Assembly: GCF_024139115.2 (NCBI RefSeq)
Contig: NC_085141.1
Coordinates: forward strand, 405,359,612-405,423,611
Length of the DNA stretch: 64,000 bases
Direction of reading: 5' to 3'
Source of the DNA: Armigeres subalbatus
Lineage: Eukaryota; Arthropoda; Insecta; Diptera; Culicidae
The translations under genes were made by a program, and so were the position numbers. Positions 1 to 11,200 of the stretch are shown one piece after another; positions within the stretch are counted from its first letter, which is position 1; each line of letters begins with the position of its first letter. The notes below the pieces were generated by a model, which was given only the letters and a program-made list of their open reading frames with translations, was not told where the DNA came from and ran no database searches.

Positions 1-540
1 CGAAAAGGTTCAATAAAAACCTTAGAAAATTACTTTATGTATTCTTCCGGAAATGTCTTACAAAATTTCTTCGAAAATTCTTTAAGAAATTCCATTACGG
101 ATTTCTTCAGAAAATCCTTCACGAAGTTCTTCAGGAAATTCCTTATGGAATGCATACAAAAAATTGTTTCAGTAATTTCCACGAAAATGTTGTTAAGAAT
201 TCCTTAGGAGAATCGTTAAGGAATTCCTTCGGAAGTTTCTTTATCGATTCCTCCGGATATTTCTTAATAAATTTCTCAAGAAATTCCATTTGGAGTTTCT
301 TCAAAAACTGTTTAGCAACTCTTCAATTTTTTAAAGGAATACCTCCTCATGAATTTCTTCGGCAATTATTCTATGAATTCCTCAAATAAATTCTTCCAGA
401 GATTGCATAAGGGATTTCCAGCAATTCCTTTAAAATATTCTCCGAGAATTCTTCCAGAACTTCCTGCAGGAATTCCATCGAAAATGCCTTCATGGGTTCT
501 TTACGAAATTATTTTAGTAATACCTTCAGATTTTTTCAGT
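1..540. repeat. Degenerate GAATTCC-type repeat array
   Basis: Short, imperfect units built on gaattcctt, gaaattcct and ttcctccgg recur every 10-20 bases throughout, with no unit copied exactly. The short open frames over it are low-complexity by-products (N/F/S/K-rich) and I do not regard them as genes. The same texture returns at about 4829-4990, 8310-9400, 9640-10560 and 11760-12100, so it is a family of simple-sequence derived repeat. Such arrays are common in Aedes DNA, from general knowledge. Confidence 0.75.
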
Positions 541-622
541 GTTAGTTGTTTAATTTATTTGTTTTATTTTCAAAAATTCAATTAGCAACCGAAATCTATT
601 TCATTATCTAATTAATTTTCAA

Positions 623-1072
623 TTGGACACTTGTAAACAAATGGCGTGTTCACGCCTCAAGAAACGAACACTGAATGATCGTCATTTATTTTCTTTGTCC
701 TCTTCTAACAATCTCGAATTCACTGTCAGCCTACTGAGATTTAATTTCGATTTTCTTCTCATTAGCTTCTTAGTATGCTGGCATTTCAAATGCCTACTAC
801 GATAAAATTTCAAATTCGTTTTCATTTTATTTTATTTAAATTCTATTCTATTTACATATCAATGTAACCAAAAACTGCAAATCCTTGTTTCAGGCTCACT
901 TTATTCCCCACAATATTCACCGTCTCTACTCTTTCACTGTTTATTGTGATAAGCAATAACAATAACAATATCAATAACAGCTGTAAATTTATTGCTTGTA
1001 GCTATAAAGCATTGACGCTGTCCTAAAACTGCTCAGTTAATTATGTTAAAAACAATTGGTTTACTAAACCAT
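623..1072 (+). repeat. Repeat family R, copy A
   Basis: Positions 623-912 match 4539-4828 almost base for base (same length, 290 bp; I see one substitution, aagaaacg against aagcaacg). The following 913-1072 part, with caccgtctct and gcattgacgctgtcc, reappears at about 36795-37008. The 290-bp unit starts ttggacac and ends ccccaca. It could be an LTR or part of one, but I find no flanking target duplication, so the class is open. The 60-residue open frame inside it is not supported as a gene. Confidence 0.8.
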
Positions 1073-2722
1073 TAACTAAACCAATCAAATCCAAACCAAA
1101 TCCAAATCCAATCCAAAGCCAATCCAAATCCAATCCAAATCCAATCCAAATCCAATCTAAATCCAATCCAAATCCAAACTGAATCCAATCTAAATTCAAT
1201 CTAAATCCAATACAAATCCAATTCAAATCCAATCCAAATTCAAACTGAATCCAAATCCAAACTGAATCCAATCTAAATTCAATACAAATTCAATCCAAAT
1301 CCAATCCAAATCCAATCCAAATCCAAACTGATTCCAATCCAAATCCAATTCAAATCCAATTCAAACCAATTCAAATCAATCCAAACCAATCAAAATCCGA
1401 ACTGAATCAATTCAAATTCAATCCAAATCAATCCAAATCAATCAAATCCAAATCAATCCAAACCAATCCAAATCAATCAAATCCAGTCCACATCCAATCC
1501 AAATCCAATCAAATCCAATCCAAATCAATCCAAATCAATCAAACCAATCCAAATCCAATCCAAATCCAATCAATCAATCGATCAATCCAAATCAATCAAA
1601 TCCAATCCAAATCAATCCAAATCCAATCAGTCCAGATCAAATCCAATCCAGTCAAATCCAGTCAATCAATCCAAATCAATCCAAATCAGTCAAATCAATC
1701 CAAATCCAGTCCAGGTCAATCCAGATCCAGTCCAAATCCAATCAAATCCAGTCAAATCCAGTCAAATCAATCCAAACCAGTCAAATCCAGTCCAAATCCA
1801 GTCCAGATCAATCAAATCCAGTCCAGATCCAGTCCAACCAATCCAGTCAGATCCAGTCCAGTCCAAATCCAGTCCAGATCCAGTCAAATCAGTCAAATCC
1901 AGTCAAATCAATCCAAATCCAGTCCAAATCAATCAAATCAATCCAGATCCAGTCAAGATCCAATCCAGATCCAGTCAAGATCCAGTCAAGTCCAGTCCAG
2001 ATCAATCCAGGTCAGTCCAGTCCAATCCAGTCAGATCCAGGTCAAATCCAGTCCAAATCAATCAAATCAATCCAAATCAGTCAAATCCAGTCAGATCAGT
2101 CAAATCCAGTCGATCCAGGTCAAATCAATCCAGACCAATCCAAAACCAATCCAAAACCAATACAAATCCAGTCCAGATCTAATCCAAATCCAGTCAAATC
2201 AATCCAGATCAAACCGATCCAATCTAAATCAATACATCCAGTCGATCCAGTCAGTCCAATCAAATCCCATCCAAATCGGTCCAAATCCAAACCAAATCAA
2301 TCCAAATCAATCAAATCCAATCAAATCAATCCAAATCAATCCAAATCAATCAAATCCAGTCCAAATCCAATCCAAACCAATCAAATCAATCCAAATCAGT
2401 CCAAATCAATCAATCCAAATCAATCCAATCCAATCAAATCCAATCCAAATCAATCCGATCCAGTCAAACCGATCCAAATCAATCCAAATCCAATCCAAAT
2501 CCGAATCCAAATCCAAATCCAATCCAAATCAAATCCAGATCCAAATCAAATCCAATCCAAATCCAATCCAAATCCAAACCAAATCCAATACAAATCCAAT
2601 CCAAATCAAATCCAAATTCAAGCCGAATCCAATCTAAATCCAATACAAAACCAATCCAAATCCAATCCAAACCCAATCTAAATCAAATCAAAATCCAAAC
2701 TGAATCCAATCCAAATTCAATG
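1073..2722. repeat. ATCCAA satellite array, about 1.65 kb
   Basis: A continuous tandem array of the hexamer-like core atccaa, arranged as mixtures of ccaaatccaat, ccaatcaa and ccaaactgaatc. Both outer parts share variants such as aactgaatccaatctaaat. The central part, about 1620-2120, is dominated by the variant ccagtcc or ccagatcc. Minus-strand open frames here read as repeats of DWIWIGFGLDL and are artefacts of the 6-bp period. Confidence 0.93.
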
Positions 2723-4080
2723 AAGGTGTATGAAGCAATTTTTCATGATTTGTTCAATCTAACGCATACTCATTTTTATCCATTTGCTAAGCATCAATGC
2801 ATTTGGTACCTGGTAAGTCGTAAAAATATAGGATTCTGTCAGGTCTGTCAGGCTTATCCAAAAAAGTTTGGCAACTTCTGATCTAAACAACATTATAGGA
2901 AACGGCTACTCGCCGAATCACACATCTTTGGGGGTCGAGCTCATGATCTTTAGATCAATAGCCCTCAAGTCTTCATACGTCCAGTTAGATTTCACCTTTC
3001 AAATTCATCTGGATAAACTTCAATATTAAATCCGCGATGTTTAATTTTTGTTTGTATTTCTCAATGAAGCTTTTTCCATAAAATTTGCTTCATGGCTTAC
3101 TATTACGGAGAAAAAGAAAAATTTGGAAGGCTACGCGGAAATAACGCGCAGAGGTAAATCCCCGCATAGAACAAATCATGCATAGTGTGCGTTGATTCAA
3201 GTTTAAACATAAAAACAAATCAACTGTCATGACTGGGATGGCGTGTGCCTGCATAGACATGGAACATGGAATGATTTTTTAATTAATTTTAGAAGAATGA
3301 TTTCGTGTAGGTAGATTCATGTAAGTAAACTTTTGATTGTTTTTACAGGCAGCTTATTAGGCTTGCGTAAACCTTCTGTCTAGACGAAGGGTCGTCGTGC
3401 CAGGTCTTCCCAAAAACAGGCCCTAGGCTAGCGTGCTTTGAGTGAAAAACGTTCGCTTCGGTAGGACCTAGGTACATGTTAAGACATACAGCTTTTTATA
3501 ACAGCTCAACAGTGCTCGTTGTGATACCATATCACAATATCACATCTTAGGCAAGCCCTACACTTCGGCCAGAGGAGATGTCGCCAAGACCTTGTATGGC
3601 ATCCTCTATCCCGGTCAGTAAAACATTTTTATTTCAGAATCGTTATTCCCCTTTATTGTTTTAGAGAGGGGTATTAGAAAAATTGAAAACGTAGGACTTT
3701 CTGGGAAATTCCTAAACTGATTGATTGAAGTTTTGCGATTTAATTAATTAATTTGTATTATATTTCCCACCTATTGCGTTGTCCAGAACTATCAACATTC
3801 TTTGAAACATTCCCACTGATCGAAACGGATTTTAATAAAGAAATGTCATCAATATAAATATAAACATAAAATTGCGAAATTAGCAATAGCTACCTATGAT
3901 CACATACCGGGAAAGTATTCATTGGGTGCGATTTGAATTTTCCAGCATTCCAAATTTTTCTTGCAAGGCGTAATATTATTTTTTTGCTATTTTCTCTTCT
4001 CATTTGGACGATTTTTCCTTGTCGTCTAACTCAACTTTCATTCACTAGCACACCATCGGCACCAATTCATCTATGAACTT
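2723..4080. other. No gene recognised
   Basis: This stretch holds no convincing reading frame. Around 3350-3620 the base composition rises and short direct echoes occur (for example cctaggctagcg followed by gacctaggtac), which could be an old LTR or untranslated region, but I cannot assign it. The rest is AT-rich unique-looking sequence. Confidence 0.5.
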
Positions 4081-4082
4081 GT

Positions 4083-4362
4083 CTACATGGCTTACCATTA
4101 TTTTTTGCCATATCGTTTTCTTTTCTCTGGCTTACCATTTTCTTTTGCCAGGCATGGCTTACCATAATTTTTTGCCATTTTGTTGCCGGTTTGAGGCTTA
4201 CCTTTTTTTCGCTCAACATATTATGGCTCACCATTATTTTTTGCCATTTTATCTTCCAGCGCTGGCTTACCTTTATTTTTTTTGCCTTTTAGACCTCATG
4301 GCTTACCATTATTTTTTTGCCATATTTTCCTGCGTCCTAGGCTTACCATGATTTTTGCCTGA
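4083..4362. repeat. Minisatellite with ggcttaccattattttttgcca core
   Basis: About six imperfect units of 40-60 bases each contain ggcttaccat followed by a T-run and tgccat. The 92-residue plus-strand open frame over it is a repeat product (AYHYFL-like motifs) and not a gene. Confidence 0.8.
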
Positions 4363-4424
4363 TTTCTTTCCTTTTCAATCTTCTGCTAACTTATCTTACC
4401 ATTCGTGGGAGCAACGACCACGTC

Positions 4425-4828
4425 ATTGTCGTAGCCAAGCAAATTTATTCGGTGGATTTAAAACAAACTACAACATACAATTGTCGTAGCCAAGCAAATC
4501 CGTTCTCCAACTTGCTTGTTTTTTGTTAAAAATAAGCGTTGGACACTTGTAAACAAATGGCGTGTTCACGCCTCAAGCAACGAACACTGAATGATCGTCA
4601 TTTATTTTCTTTGTCCTCTTCTAACAATCTCGAATTCACTGTCAGCCTACTGAGATTTAATTTCGATTTTCTTCTCATTAGCTTCTTAGTATGCTGGCAT
4701 TTCAAATGCCTACTACGATAAAATTTCAAATTCGTTTTCATTTTATTTTATTTAAATTCTATTCTATTTACATATCAATGTAACCAAAAACTGCAAATCC
4801 TTGTTTCAGGCTCACTTTATTCCCCACA
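4425..4828 (+). repeat. Repeat family R, copy B, with duplicated 20-bp leader
   Basis: Positions 4539-4828 are the near-identical partner of 623-912. Just upstream the 20-mer attgtcgtagccaagcaaat occurs twice, at 4425-4444 and 4480-4499. A related tgtcgtagccaa also precedes the third copy at 32524, which suggests the family begins with TGTCGTAGCC. A TG start and a CA end would fit an LTR. No target duplication was found. Confidence 0.75.
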
Positions 4829-5402
4829 CTCTCAAATGAATTTTTGGAGAAGGTTTTGAAGAAATTCCTGGAGGAATTTCTAAATGTATTTCCGAAGGCA
4901 TTTTTAAAAGAGAGCCTGAATGGATTTTCGAAAATAATTCCCGTTTGAACTACTTTAAGAGATTTTGAAAGTATTTCTAAACAACTTCCCACAAACCACG
5001 TAGGCCGAATTTTCACATTTTCAAACCCACCACCCCTTCCCCCCTAGTAGACTTTTCCAAAACCCCTCCCCCACCCCCTTGAAGTCTACGTAGACTTTTT
5101 CAAATTTAACAAAATGTCATATGTGATTGGAAAAAAATTGGAAATCAACCACGTTTTCAGCAATTCAGATATACAAATCCATTTTCAAATCCATTGTAAA
5201 CAGTGCAGTAAACTTCAAATTTTTAAACCTAACAAAATCAAACTGAACAAAATCCAACTCAATATCAATTAAAAATTCAAAACGAAATCAAATTCAATCC
5301 TCTGTCCATTGCTCCTGAAACCAATTTAATAATTTCTGTTGGATTTGATTTCTCCTAGAGGTGTGTGCCACCGCCACCGGCACTTGCATAGGCGCGCCAC
5401 TG
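4829..5402. other. GAATTCC-type repeat, then gtctacgtagac-rich sequence
   Basis: To about 4990 the sequence has the same ggaattcc/gaaattcc texture as 1-540. From about 5030 to 5100 it has C-rich blocks followed by gaagtctacgtagactttt, a palindromic motif repeated near 9548-9610. After that comes unique AT-rich sequence up to the Transib-like element. Confidence 0.5.
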
Positions 5403-8252
5403 CACAATGGGGAAATCCGATTTCAAAAGTGGAAGAAATTGATAACTTTCTTCACGAACAAGTTACAGAAAAGATCAAGAGCTTATTCGAAAGGAAATTT
5501 TGCAAAGAATTCAGTGAGCGCTGTTTCATGGACGTGGGACGCTTCTGTATGTAGTTATTGAGCTCGTTTTGCCCTAATGCCCCATATATCGCGAGTTTCC
5601 AAACTATTTGTCATTTTATCTTTAAGACATTGTTCTAAAATTGAGTTTAGCTCTTCACTATGGATCCACAGAAGGGCACTAAATATATTTTGTTGGTAAA
5701 GTTGGAAATTTAAGGGATTTTGGGGTCAAATACGCATCAAAGTGCATTTTATGTGAAATTTTCATGTATTCTGTAAAAATAGTAATATTTACAGATAAGT
5801 GTTGATATTATTGTGTCAAAGTGTTGCACGGATATTGACAAATGTTTACCGAACAAAAATTAATGAAATAAATCGTTTCACAAATGTTTTATTTGGTTAT
5901 TTATGGAGTAAAACGATTTTAAAAACTTTTGAAAAGCACCGATGCCAAACATTTCCAAACCATACCCGATAGCACAACTAGACAAGAATAGGTATATGTT
6001 ATGAGTCTTGATGTGATCCTAGATAGGAGGTGATGGGAGATACTCTTTTTCTTACCTTTTTGCCCAAATTCCCTATGAAATAATATAGCTCAATGATTCT
6101 GAGCAAGGAAATGATGTTTTAATGTTTATTTAATTGATATTTTTAATGATATAATGAAAATAACTAATAATCATATGAATCATTAAAATATTGAATTATA
6201 GGGATTTAGGGGTCATACAGCTCATTTAATGTAACTTTTTATACAAAATACTATAATTTTTCTCACGAGCGACTCACAGGTAAGGGCTTATTCGAAAGGG
6301 AGTTTTCCAAGAAATCCAGTGAGAGATATTTTATAGATGTGAGACACTTCTGTATGTAGTTATTAAGCTCGTTTTGTCCCAATGTTCCATACATCACAGT
6401 TTATCATATTTTTCGTGCTTTTATCTTCCAAGTATTGTACTAAAGATGTGTTCTCCTCTTCATTATAGATCCATAGAAAAGCACTATACATGATTTGTTG
6501 GTAAAAGTTGGAAATTTAAGGGATTTTGGGGTCAAATAAGTATTAAATTGCACTTTACGTGAATTTTTTATGTATTCTGTGAAAATTAATAGAAATATTA
6601 TTGTTCTCCCAAAATGTTCTACAGACATTGATAAATGTTTGCGAAACAATTACTAATGAAGTAAATAATTTCGCAAGTGTTTTGTTTTGTGATTTATTGT
6701 GTAAAACCCGATTTTTTAAATGCTTCTGAAAGTTCCGATGCCAATCATTCCCAAACCACACCCGTTTGCACAACTAGATAAGAGTAAATATATTAGTCGA
6801 TGTGATAATAGATAGGAATCGATAGGAAATATTCTTTTCTCATGACATGTTTTTTATGGTATCAATTTTTGTTAAAAAAATTATGACAATAATATCAACT
6901 ATTATCTGTAAATATCTGAATAATCAATAGGCAGTAGCCAAAATTGACTATATGTAGAGCTACATCAATGCTTACAAGTTTTTAAATCACCGTATATTAA
7001 CCCTAAATGATTATTCGATGTAATATAGTCTAAATGATTTCTTGGGTATTATTATTTTTTACAGAATACATGAAAAATTCACATAGATGCACTTTGATGA
7101 TTATTTGACCCCAAAATCCCTTAAATTTCCAACAAAATATGCATAGTGCTATGTATGGATCTACAATGGTTCTACAATGAAGAGGAAAACAGAATTTCAG
7201 TGTAATTTTTGAAAGATAAAAGCACCAAAATTTGAAAAATTTTGATGTGTGGGACATTGGGGCAAAACCAGCTCAATAACTACATACATAAGTGTCTCAT
7301 GTCTATAAAACATCACTTACTGAATTTCTTGGAAAATTCGCTTTCGAATAAGCCCTTAACCTTATCTGTGAGTCGCTCGTGAGAAAAGTTATCCTATTTT
7401 GTATAAAAAGTTACATTCAATGAGCTGTATGACCCCTAAATCCCCTATAATTCAATATTTTTAATGATTCATATGATTATTAATTATTTTCATTATATCA
7501 TTGGAAAATATCACTTGAATACACATTACAACAGCCTTTTCTTGCTCAGAAGCATTGGGCGATATTATTACATAGGGGAATTTGGGCAAAAAGGTAAGAA
7601 AAAAGAGTATCTCCCATCACCTCCTATCTATGATCACATCAAGACTCATAACATATGACTATTCTTGTCTAGTGGTGCTACCGGGTATGTTTTGCAAATG
7701 TTTGGCATCGATGCTATTCAAAAGTTTTTAAAAATCGTTTTTTACACAATAAATAACCAAATAAAACATTTTTGAAACGATTTATTTCATTAATTTTTGT
7801 TCGGTAAACAATTGTCAATATCTGTTCAACGCTTTGAGACAATAATATCAACACTTATCTGTAAATATTACTATTTCTTACAGAATACATGAAAATTTCA
7901 CATAAAATGCACTTTGATGCGTATTTGACCCCAAAATCCCTTAAATTTCCAACTTTTACCAACAAAATATATTTAGTGCCCTTCTGTGGATCCATAGTGA
8001 AGAGCTAAACTCAATTTTAGAACAATGTCTTAAAGATAAAATGACAAATATTTTGGAAACTCGCGATATATGGGGCATTAGGGCAAAACGAGCTCAATAA
8101 CTACATACAGAAGCGTCCCACGTCCATGAAACAGCGCTCACTGAATTCTTTGCAAAATTCCCTTTCGAATAAGCTCTTGATCTCTTCTGTAAGTTGTTCG
8201 TGAAGCAAGTTATCATTTTTTTTCACCTTTGAAATCGGATTTCCCCATTGTG
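5403..8252. mobile_element. Transib-like non-autonomous foldback element (2850 bp)
   Basis: The element begins CACAATGGGGAAATCCGATT and ends with the exact inverted copy. It is flanked on both sides by CACTG (5398-5402 and 8253-8257). A CACAATG terminus with a 5-bp target duplication is the signature of the Transib superfamily, whose transposase is related to RAG1. The inverted arms run more than 1 kb each (left to about 6600, right from about 7050) with a roughly 450-bp unmatched centre. Each arm itself holds a diverged tandem duplication: the block around 5441-5560 recurs at about 6259-6380, and mirror copies lie at about 7260-7390 and 8100-8220. No transposase reading frame is present; the short frames are degenerate and mirrored. 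It is therefore non-autonomous. Assignment rests on the ends and the duplication, not on a protein. Confidence 0.85.
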
Positions 8253-8309
8253 CACTGCTTAAAATCTGTCGCGCATCTGAATTATAATTCTTCATGCCGG
8301 TTCAAATTT

Positions 8310-9400
8310 GTAGAAAACCCAAGAATTTTCAGAATTTCGAAAAATTTCGAGTTGAAATTCCGAGAACGTCAAGTCTACATTCCAAAAAGTTTGTCGTAGA
8401 AATTCCGTAGAATTTCCCGATTGATAACCTTCAAAGTTTCCAGGTAATACGTGATAATTCCGATATTTTTCTTGAAAATTCCATTCCGTTGAAATTTCAA
8501 ATTTTTTTTCTAAATTCCAAAAGTTCCGTGAAAATTTTGAATTATTTCCCGTTGAAACCATGCTAAAGGTTTCCTACGATATTTTGACATTTCTCTTGCA
8601 AAGTAGGAGCGATTTCCTGAAGAAATTTTAAAAAAATCTTATGGACATTCCAAAGAGTTTTCCAGATAATTCTCGGTGGAAATTATGAAGGATTGCAGTT
8701 GAATTTGTGATGAATTTATCGTAAAAAATAGAATAAATTTTCATGTAAATTAAAAATGCTTTCTTACAAGAATTGCAATAATTTTTTGTGAAAACTCAAA
8801 GTGTTTTTAACGGGAAATTCAAAAAATTTCTCGTGAAAGTTTTCAACAATTTCTTTTTCCATCGATAATTCCAAAGAATTTTCATTAGAACTGCCGAAGA
8901 AATTGCCGTTAAATTTCGAAGAATTTCGCTTATATGTATGTCCAAAGAATTCCTCGCGAAAATTCCAAGAATTTCAGAAATAGGAAAAATTTCTCGGGGA
9001 CTTCCCTGAAAATCTTCAGTGGAAATTCTGAAGAATTTCTCACGGAAATTTCGGAGAATTCCCCTTACAAGTTCCAAAGAATGTCTTTTGGAAATTCCAA
9101 AGACTTCTTCTTGGATATTCCAAAATGCTTCCTTTGTAAATTCTTAATAATTTTTGTCGAAGTGCGACATAATTCCCAGTGTAAATGCTAAAGATTCACT
9201 TGTAGTTTCTAAAGAAGTTCCTGCCGAAAATCAAATGATATTTTAGTAGAATCTACAATGTAATCAATGTAATCCAAGTGGAAATTTTGAAATGTTTTCG
9301 AAATTTTTAATAGAATACTTTGGAGAATTTTCCTGCTCAACACAGAAGAATTTGCTGTTGAAATCATGATATTTTTAAGCCGTAGTTCAGACTATTACTT
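8310..9400. repeat. Degenerate GAATTCC-type repeat array
   Basis: Alternating ggaaattc, gaattcc and aaagaattt units cover the region in both orientations. Open frames on both strands (NFS/EIF-rich) are by-products of the repeat. Confidence 0.7.
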
Positions 9401-9539
9401 CAGTGAAATAGAGAGAGATTCGATTCGAGAGATTATTTCGGTAAAATCTTGCAAAAAAAACGGAAAAATCGAAAAAATATCAAACAAGTGAACTTTGCAC
9501 AAAGCTGCTGTATGAAATGTTTTACGAAAAAAATAGAAT

Positions 9540-10556
9540 AAAAAAGTCTACGTAGACCTTTCGTATACCCTCGCCCCCTTCGTAGACTGACGTAGACTTT
9601 TTAGAACCCCCTCCCCCTCAAGAGTCTACGAGGTTTATGGACAACCCCTAAAGGAATTTCTGAAGGAATATTTGAAGGAATATCCGGAGGAATTCTCAAA
9701 GGAAGTTATGAAGAAATTTCTAATAGAATTTCAGAGGAAATGCCTACTGGTATTTCTGAAGTAATTCCTAGATTTCTCCAGGATTTTTTTTTGTAATTCT
9801 CCAAAAAATCCTATGGAGATTCGTCCAGGAATTTCCTCGGATATTACCTCAAGAAGTTCTACAAAAACTCCTCCGAAAACGAATTCCAGAAAGTCTTTCG
9901 AAAATTCTCTCAGCTATATATTGAAATTTCTCTCAGGAATTAGTTCGGAGAAAGTTCCTTTAGAAATTTGTTTAGAAAACCTTGGAAAAATCGTTAAGGT
10001 GTTTTCCCGAAAATTCCTCAAGAAATTCTTCTAAGAACTCTTTTGGAATTCCTTGAAAAGTTCTAGGACAAAATTTCCTTAAGAATTCCTTAACAAGTTC
10101 CTGAAGGAATATTCGTAGAAGTCCCTGAAGGTTTTTTTTTCAAGGTAACTCCTGAAGAAACTTCTGACAGTCTTAGATATCTCCGAAAATTCCTTTGGAC
10201 ATTCCGTCAAGACTTCGTTCAGAAATTCGGATATACCTTCTGAAAATCATTCTTTTTGACATATCTACAGAGAATGTTTTAGGAGTTCCTTAAGAAATTG
10301 TTTCAAAATTCCAAAAAAAATCTTCAAAAACTCCTTCAGTAATTTATTAACGGATTACTTCTGTCAGCTTCGGAATTTTGCTTTGGAATTTCTTTGAAAA
10401 TCAATTTGATATTCCTTCGGAGTTCCTTAGCAAGTTCCTTGATAATAGTTGTTCCTGAAATTCCCATAGGAATTCTTCCAAAACTACTTTAAGCAATTTA
10501 ATATAGAATTTCTCAGGGTAATCCTTTAAAAATTCCTCCAGAAAATTCTTTTGTAA
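9540..10556. repeat. gtctacgtagac motifs followed by GAATTCC-type array
   Basis: At 9548-9640 there are three copies of a tctacg/gtagactt motif set in C-rich sequence, like the block at 5030-5100. From about 9640 the degenerate ggaattcc texture resumes and continues to the insertion near 10570. No gene is seen. Confidence 0.6.
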
Positions 10557-10569
10557 CTTCATGAAGCTA

Positions 10570-10820
10570 TTTTGATAAGAAAATTATTTTGAGCTTTTTA
10601 GTGGAATGTTTTCACCTGTCATAAGACGAGTTTATACAATCCCATTGAATTCCACCACTTAATTGTATCTTGACAGATACGTATTTCGACCTCAACAGTA
10701 AGGCCGTCTTCAGTGTCTCGTACTTGACTCGACTAAGTCGAGGTCGAAATACGTATCTGTCAAGATACAATTAAGTGGTGGAATTCAATGGGATTGTATA
10801 AACTCGTCTTATGACAGGTG
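10570..10820. mobile_element. Insertion carrying a perfect 81-bp inverted repeat
   Basis: Positions 10613-10693 and 10740-10820 are perfect reverse complements (outer ends CACCTGTC and GACAGGTG) around a 46-base loop. The 12-mer ttcatgaagcta is found at 10558-10569 and again at 10821-10832, directly flanking 10570-10820. That could be a target-site duplication covering the palindrome plus 43 bases of AT-rich sequence. The class is unclear. The perfect arms argue for a young or conversion-maintained element. Confidence 0.7.
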
Positions 10821-10832
10821 TTCATGAAGCTA

Positions 10833-11195
10833 CCTACAGACACTGACAAAACTAGCTCTGTACACATCGTTGATTCGTCCAGTCGTCCTGTACGACCATG
10901 AATCATGGACGTTAAAAGATGCAGATTATCAAATTCTCAAAGTGTTTGAGTTGAAAATACTGTGCTCAATACTTGGCAGCGTGGTGGAAAATGGTGAATG
11001 GAGCAGACGAATGAATGAACCACGAGTTAAACCAAGTATACAAAAATGCAGACATAGGCAGGTTGATAAAATAAGGCAGATTACAGTGGGTTGGACATGT
11101 AGTGCGTATGCATGAAGAGAGACCAGCAAAAGAACTTGCAGAGAACCTGGAACATGACGTTGGCTCTGGGCAGGGACGGGAACGGTTGACATTTC
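10833..11195 (+). pseudogene. Non-LTR reverse transcriptase C-terminal fragment
   Basis: The plus strand encodes LIRPVVLYDHESWTL (about 10869-10913), then SRRMNHEL-like and GHVVRMHEERPAKEL-like segments in two frames. These match the domain that follows the reverse transcriptase in RTE/CR1-type elements (compare LIRPVVLYGHETWTM in the full element at 23-26 kb). The fragment has a stop codon and at least one frame change, and lacks endonuclease and polymerase motifs. It is a dead, 5'-truncated scrap of a family more diverged than the other RTE copies here. Confidence 0.8.
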
Positions 11196-11200
11196 TTTTT

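Noticed and set aside
1041..2676. Minus-strand open frames reading repeated DWIWIGFGLDL
   Set aside because: Direct consequence of a 6-bp tandem repeat, which keeps frames open; no start context or unique sequence.
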